From VRUE01 sp036525295 (lineage in GTDB: Bacteria; Actinomycetota; Thermoleophilia; Solirubrobacterales; 70-9): 12,485 nt of DNA. How positions within the stretch are numbered: position 1 is the stretch's first letter; each line of letters opens with the position of its first letter. Where the stretch lies: assembly GCA_036525295.1 (NCBI GenBank), contig DATDAQ010000115.1:1-12485 (forward strand), read 5' to 3'. Positions 9,977 through 12,485 of the stretch are shown here, piece after piece. The translations under genes were made by a program, and so were the position numbers. Below the pieces are notes generated by a model. The model did no database searches and was not told the origin of the DNA. It saw only the letters and a program-made list of their open reading frames with translations.

Positions 9977-10921
9977 ATGAAGCTGAGGACCACACCGGAG
10001 GGCGTAATCGCCGAGGACCCCGAGCGCGGGCGCTGGGTCTCGCTGCCGCAGGCCGGGGACGTGCTCTCACTGCTGGCCGGAGGGGCCGAGGCACGTGCCG
10101 AGGTCGCCGACCGCATCGAGTCGGTGGCCGGCGATGAGAACGCCGCCGCCGACCCGACCGCCGCCGGCCTCCCCTTCACGCCGCGCTCGCTGCGCGCCTT
10201 CAGCCTCTGGCCCGCCCACTACGAGGGCTCGGCCCGGATGCTGGTCAAGCGCTTCTTCCCGGCGCCGGTGCAGCGCGCGGCGGCGGCGTACGAGCGGGTC
10301 ACGCGGCGGACCTTTCCGCCGTTCAAGCCCAACAAGCGCTTCTACGAGGTCCCGGCCTTCTACGTCGGCAACCACTCCGCGATGCTGGCCGACGGCGAGG
10401 AGATGCCCTGGCCCTCGCACACGAAGTACCTCGACTTCGAGCTGGAGCTCGCCTTCGTGCTCGCCCGGCCACTCGCGGACCCAAGCCCGGCGGAGGCGCG
10501 CGAGGCGATCGGGGGCTGGTTCGTGCTCAACGACTGGAGCGCCCGCGAGGTGCAGGCCGAGGAGGTCCGCCACGGCGTCTTCGGCCCGGCGGTGAAGTCG
10601 AAGACCTTCGCCAACTCGATCGGCTGCGACGTGCTCAGCGCCGATGAGATGCCCGACTGGACCGCCGCCCGCGGCCGGGTGCGCGTCGACGGCGAGATCT
10701 GGTGCGAAGGCGGCACCGCCGGGCCTGCCCACGACGTCGGCGAGATGCTCGCCTACGCCGCCGCTGGCGAGCGGCTCGAGCCTGGCGACGTGATCTCGAC
10801 CGGGACGATGCCCGGCTGCTGCGGGCTCGAGCTCGACCGCTGGATCCAGCCCAGGCAGACGGTCGAGCTGGAGATCGACGGGATCGGCACGCTCTCGAAC
10901 CGGATCGGGCCGAAGCGATGA
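9977..10921 (+). CDS. Fumarylacetoacetate hydrolase (FAH) family protein
   Basis: This 314-residue protein has a short N-terminal domain and a FAH catalytic fold. The metal-ligand triad is visible: E155 and E157 in LDFELELAFV, and D186 in LNDWSARE. Further family motifs are YVGNHSAM (129-136), GPAVKSKTFANSIG (203-216) with candidate catalytic Lys 207/209, and LEPGDVISTGTMPGC (267-281). The family hydrolyses, hydrates or decarboxylates 2-oxo acids in aromatic and related catabolism; the exact reaction cannot be read. In-frame ATGs at 9938 and 9959 and upstream exist, but the ATG at 9977 gives the usual MKL...G start of the family and keeps the upstream operator outside the gene. No strong Shine-Dalgarno is seen. 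Its TGA overlaps the next gene's ATG (ATGA, 10918-10921). A weak -10-like TACACT lies at 9950-9955. Confidence 0.88.
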   Translation: MKLRTTPEGVIAEDPERGRWVSLPQAGDVLSLLAGGAEARAEVADRIESVAGDENAAADPTAAGLPFTPRSLRAFSLWPAHYEGSARMLVKRFFPAPVQRAAAAYERVTRRTFPPFKPNKRFYEVPAFYVGNHSAMLADGEEMPWPSHTKYLDFELELAFVLARPLADPSPAEAREAIGGWFVLNDWSAREVQAEEVRHGVFGPAVKSKTFANSIGCDVLSADEMPDWTAARGRVRVDGEIWCEGGTAGPAHDVGEMLAYAAAGERLEPGDVISTGTMPGCCGLELDRWIQPRQTVELEIDGIGTLSNRIGPKR

Positions 10922-11436
10922 GGAAGCTACTCGCCGCCGGCTCGGCGCTGGGCCTGCTCGCCCACAACGCCTTCGAGACCCGCGCCGGGGTCGGGCTGGT
11001 CTTCGAGCCCTTCATCGGCCGCCGCGGCGCGTACGCCCTCTGGGGCGGCTACTTCCCGCTGATGCTCGCCGCCGCCCTGCGCGAGGGCGAGCTGGCGCGG
11101 CGGCTGACCGCGTTCAGCGCCGGGATCGGGGTCGCGGGCGTCGCGGTCCACTTCAAGGCCTGGCCCTGGTCGCTGCACGGCGGGCTGCCGATGCTCGACG
11201 AAGCCGAGGGCCTGAGCGAGGACCAGCTCCCCGCCTACAACGGGGTGCTCTGGTTCTGGCTCCTCTGCAGCGCGCTCAGCCTGCCCGCCGCCAACAGGCC
11301 CGGGTCGCGGCGCTTCGCCGCGCTCGGCCTGCTCAACTTCCCGATCCTGCTCGCCTCCGCCCAGCACCACTTCCGCTGGGCGCGAGAGCAGGCCGAGCGC
11401 GAACCGGAGCGCTGGAGTCCGGCCCTGCGTGACTAA
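10918..11436 (+). CDS. Small multi-pass membrane protein of unknown function
   Basis: I do not recognise a family. The 172-residue product is hydrophobic, with about four to five predicted membrane segments (roughly 4-17, 38-54, 64-80, 108-123, 134-148) and a basic C-terminal tail. Histidines at 16, 78, 88, 150 and 151 and the aromatic cluster AWPWSLHGG (81-89) are notable and could bind a metal, haem or quinone, but this is only a possibility. The start is fixed by the ATGA overlap with the FAH gene, which implies translational coupling; the frame is also open further upstream, inside the FAH gene. The deacetylase start follows 11 nt after its stop, so all three genes probably share one transcript. 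GC-rich third positions agree with real coding. Confidence 0.75.
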   Translation: MRKLLAAGSALGLLAHNAFETRAGVGLVFEPFIGRRGAYALWGGYFPLMLAAALREGELARRLTAFSAGIGVAGVAVHFKAWPWSLHGGLPMLDEAEGLSEDQLPAYNGVLWFWLLCSALSLPAANRPGSRRFAALGLLNFPILLASAQHHFRWAREQAEREPERWSPALRD

Positions 11437-11440
11437 CTAA

Positions 11441-11495
11441 CCCGCCGATGGGCCGAAAACCCGACTACGAGGAGGGAAATCGGCCCGTCGGCGGG
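11441..11495. repeat. 16 bp near-perfect inverted repeat over the deacetylase start
   Basis: The arms are cccgccgatgggccga (11441-11456) and tcggcccgtcggcggg (11480-11495). They pair at 15 of 16 positions, and the exception becomes a U-G wobble in RNA. The 23 nt loop carries a purine tract gaggaggg (11469-11476). The left arm contains the ATG at 11448, and the right arm ends immediately before an in-frame ATG at 11496. There is no T-tract after it, so an intrinsic terminator is unlikely; a translational-control hairpin or DNA operator fits better. Confidence 0.65.
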
Positions 11496-12311
11496 ATGTT
11501 GTCGCTTACGTTCGACAACCTCGGCGAGGCAGCGGAGCTGGAGATGGGGGCGCTGGCCGCGGATGCGCCGCTGGGCGGCCACTTCACCGCGACAGAGGTG
11601 GTGCCGGCGCTTCTCGACCGCCTCGCGGAGCGGGAGCTGGCGGCCACCTTCTTCGTCGAGGGGCTGAACACCGAGCTCTACCCGGACCTGCTGCGCGAGA
11701 TCGTCGCGCGCGGGCACGAGGTCGCCTACCACGCCTGGCGCCACGAGCAATGGGACGGGATGAGCGCCGCCGGACAGACCGAGAATCTGGCGCGGGGCGT
11801 TGCCGCCTTCGAGCGGATCGGGATCGAGATCTCCGGCCTGCGTCCCCCCGGCGGTCGACTCGGCCCCGGCGGCACGGCGGTCCTGCGCGATGCCGGCCTG
11901 CGCTACTGCTCGCCCGCCGGGGCAGGCGCCGGGATCGACGGTGGCGTCGCCCTGCTGCCGTTCCAGTGGCGCCACGTAGACGCCAGCTGCGTGCTGCCCC
12001 CGCTGGCCGCCGCGCGCGAACAGATGACCGGTTCCCCCGACCCGGTCGAGCCCGTGGACTTTCTGGCCTCGCTCGAACGGTCGATCGGCGAGCTGGCAAG
12101 CGCCGGCGGCTACCTCGCGATCATCCTCCACCCCTTCATGCTCGGCTGGCTCGGCGAGGAGCACCTAGCCGTACTGCTTGACCGAGTCGCGGCTGCAGCC
12201 AGCCGGAACGAGCTCTGGGTCACCCGCTGCGACGAGATTGCCGAGTACGTCCTCGCGCACCCCGATCGGTTCGGGGGAGGCACGATGCTGGACGCGACCA
12301 GCTGGGCCTAG
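11448..12311 (+). CDS. Polysaccharide deacetylase family (NodB-homology) protein
   Basis: This 287-residue protein has the ordered motifs of carbohydrate esterase family 4 and its PuuE-like relatives: SLTFDN (19-24, first Asp D23), ATFFVEGLN (66-74), HEVAYHAWRHEQW (90-102, with H95 and H99 as metal ligands), GLRPPGGR (130-137), QWRHVDAS (173-180) and IILHPF (225-230). Members remove N-acetyl groups from peptidoglycan, chitin or similar polymers using a divalent metal, or act on related amides. The usual second Asp of motif 1 is Asn24, so the metal site is altered or the branch is specialised. No signal peptide is visible, suggesting a cytoplasmic location or substrate. The start could be the ATG at 11448, inside an inverted repeat, or the ATG at 11496, which leaves two residues before TFDN. 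It is the third gene of the FAH unit. Confidence 0.85.
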   Translation: MGRKPDYEEGNRPVGGMLSLTFDNLGEAAELEMGALAADAPLGGHFTATEVVPALLDRLAERELAATFFVEGLNTELYPDLLREIVARGHEVAYHAWRHEQWDGMSAAGQTENLARGVAAFERIGIEISGLRPPGGRLGPGGTAVLRDAGLRYCSPAGAGAGIDGGVALLPFQWRHVDASCVLPPLAAAREQMTGSPDPVEPVDFLASLERSIGELASAGGYLAIILHPFMLGWLGEEHLAVLLDRVAAAASRNELWVTRCDEIAEYVLAHPDRFGGGTMLDATSWA

Positions 12312-12337
12312 GGCGCTCATGCCTCCTCCGCGTTAAT

Positions 12338-12362
12338 CGGTACAACCGTAGTATCTGCCGTC
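12338..12362 (+). promoter_or_regulatory. Possible promoter and small inverted repeat before the last gene
   Basis: A CGGT-ACA-ACCG inverted repeat (12338-12348) abuts a -10-like TAGTAT (12349-12354). Transcription from here would start at about 12361, next to the ATG at 12363, implying a leaderless mRNA, which is common in Actinobacteria. No -35 is convincing and no Shine-Dalgarno precedes the ATG. Confidence 0.35.
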
Positions 12363-12485
12363 ATGTCCGCGCTGGGAGACGTGGCGGCGGCGATCCTGCC
12401 GCCCGAGGCTGGGGGGCCCGATCCCGAGCGGGTGGCGAGCGTCGCCCGGCGGATGATCGACCGGATGCCCGCCGTCTCTCAGGCG
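12363..12485 (+). CDS. 5' end of an unidentified protein (truncated by window)
   Basis: The frame from the ATG at 12363 is open to the window end (41 codons). The visible part starts MSALGDVAAAILPPEAGG and continues with DPERVASVARRMIDRMP, a helical, Arg-rich segment. It is loosely reminiscent of the N-terminal helical region of some GMC-type FAD oxidoreductases and gluconate-2-dehydrogenase subunit-3-like proteins, but too little is present to name it. It lies 51 nt after the deacetylase stop on the same strand and may have its own leaderless promoter. The start has no Shine-Dalgarno. Confidence 0.5.
   Translation, partial: MSALGDVAAAILPPEAGGPDPERVASVARRMIDRMPAVSQA

Overview
The window is a high-GC bacterial chromosome segment, most likely from an actinobacterium (Actinomycetota, plausibly a Thermoleophilia/Solirubrobacterales-type lineage). 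The basis is the very high GC (about 73% in a hand-counted line of mfd), GTG starts with weak or absent Shine-Dalgarno sequences, and a variant of the known actinobacterial gene order mfd-(mazG, lpqU)-eno-ftsB. The class-level placement is inference.

Left part, positions 1-8201, all on the minus strand and read right to left: mfd (transcription-repair coupling factor), a membrane-anchored parvulin-type peptidyl-prolyl isomerase/chaperone, eno (enolase), a small FtsB/DivIC-family division protein, and a large polytopic GT-C-like membrane protein whose 3' end lies beyond position 1. This is a housekeeping block. The notable points are the PPIase sitting where mazG/lpqU are found in mycobacteria, the lower GC of the PPIase gene, and a low-complexity structured insert inside the GT-C gene.

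Middle part, 8202-9976: a TetR-family regulator lies 5 nt downstream of a DUF2236 (MpaB/latex-clearing-protein-like) oxygenase, both on the minus strand. An 88 bp divergent intergenic region (9889-9976) carries an extended -10 promoter, a tandem 8/9-mer and a perfect 10 bp palindrome, and separates them from a plus-strand operon.

Right part, 9977-12485, plus strand: a fumarylacetoacetate-hydrolase-family enzyme, a 172-aa membrane protein of unknown function coupled by an ATGA overlap, and a polysaccharide-deacetylase-family (NodB-like) protein 11 nt further on. A 16 bp near-perfect inverted repeat overlaps the deacetylase start. After a short gap the first 41 codons of another gene begin at 12363. 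The oxygenase, regulator and FAH-family enzyme may form a locally controlled catabolic unit, which is inference from gene order and the shared intergenic region.

I found no rRNA, tRNA, CRISPR array, transposase, integrase or phage gene. No stretch above 300 bases lacks a gene. I see no clear evidence of a wholly new defence or mobile system. The best leads are the structured DNA elements and the uncharacterised coupled genes.
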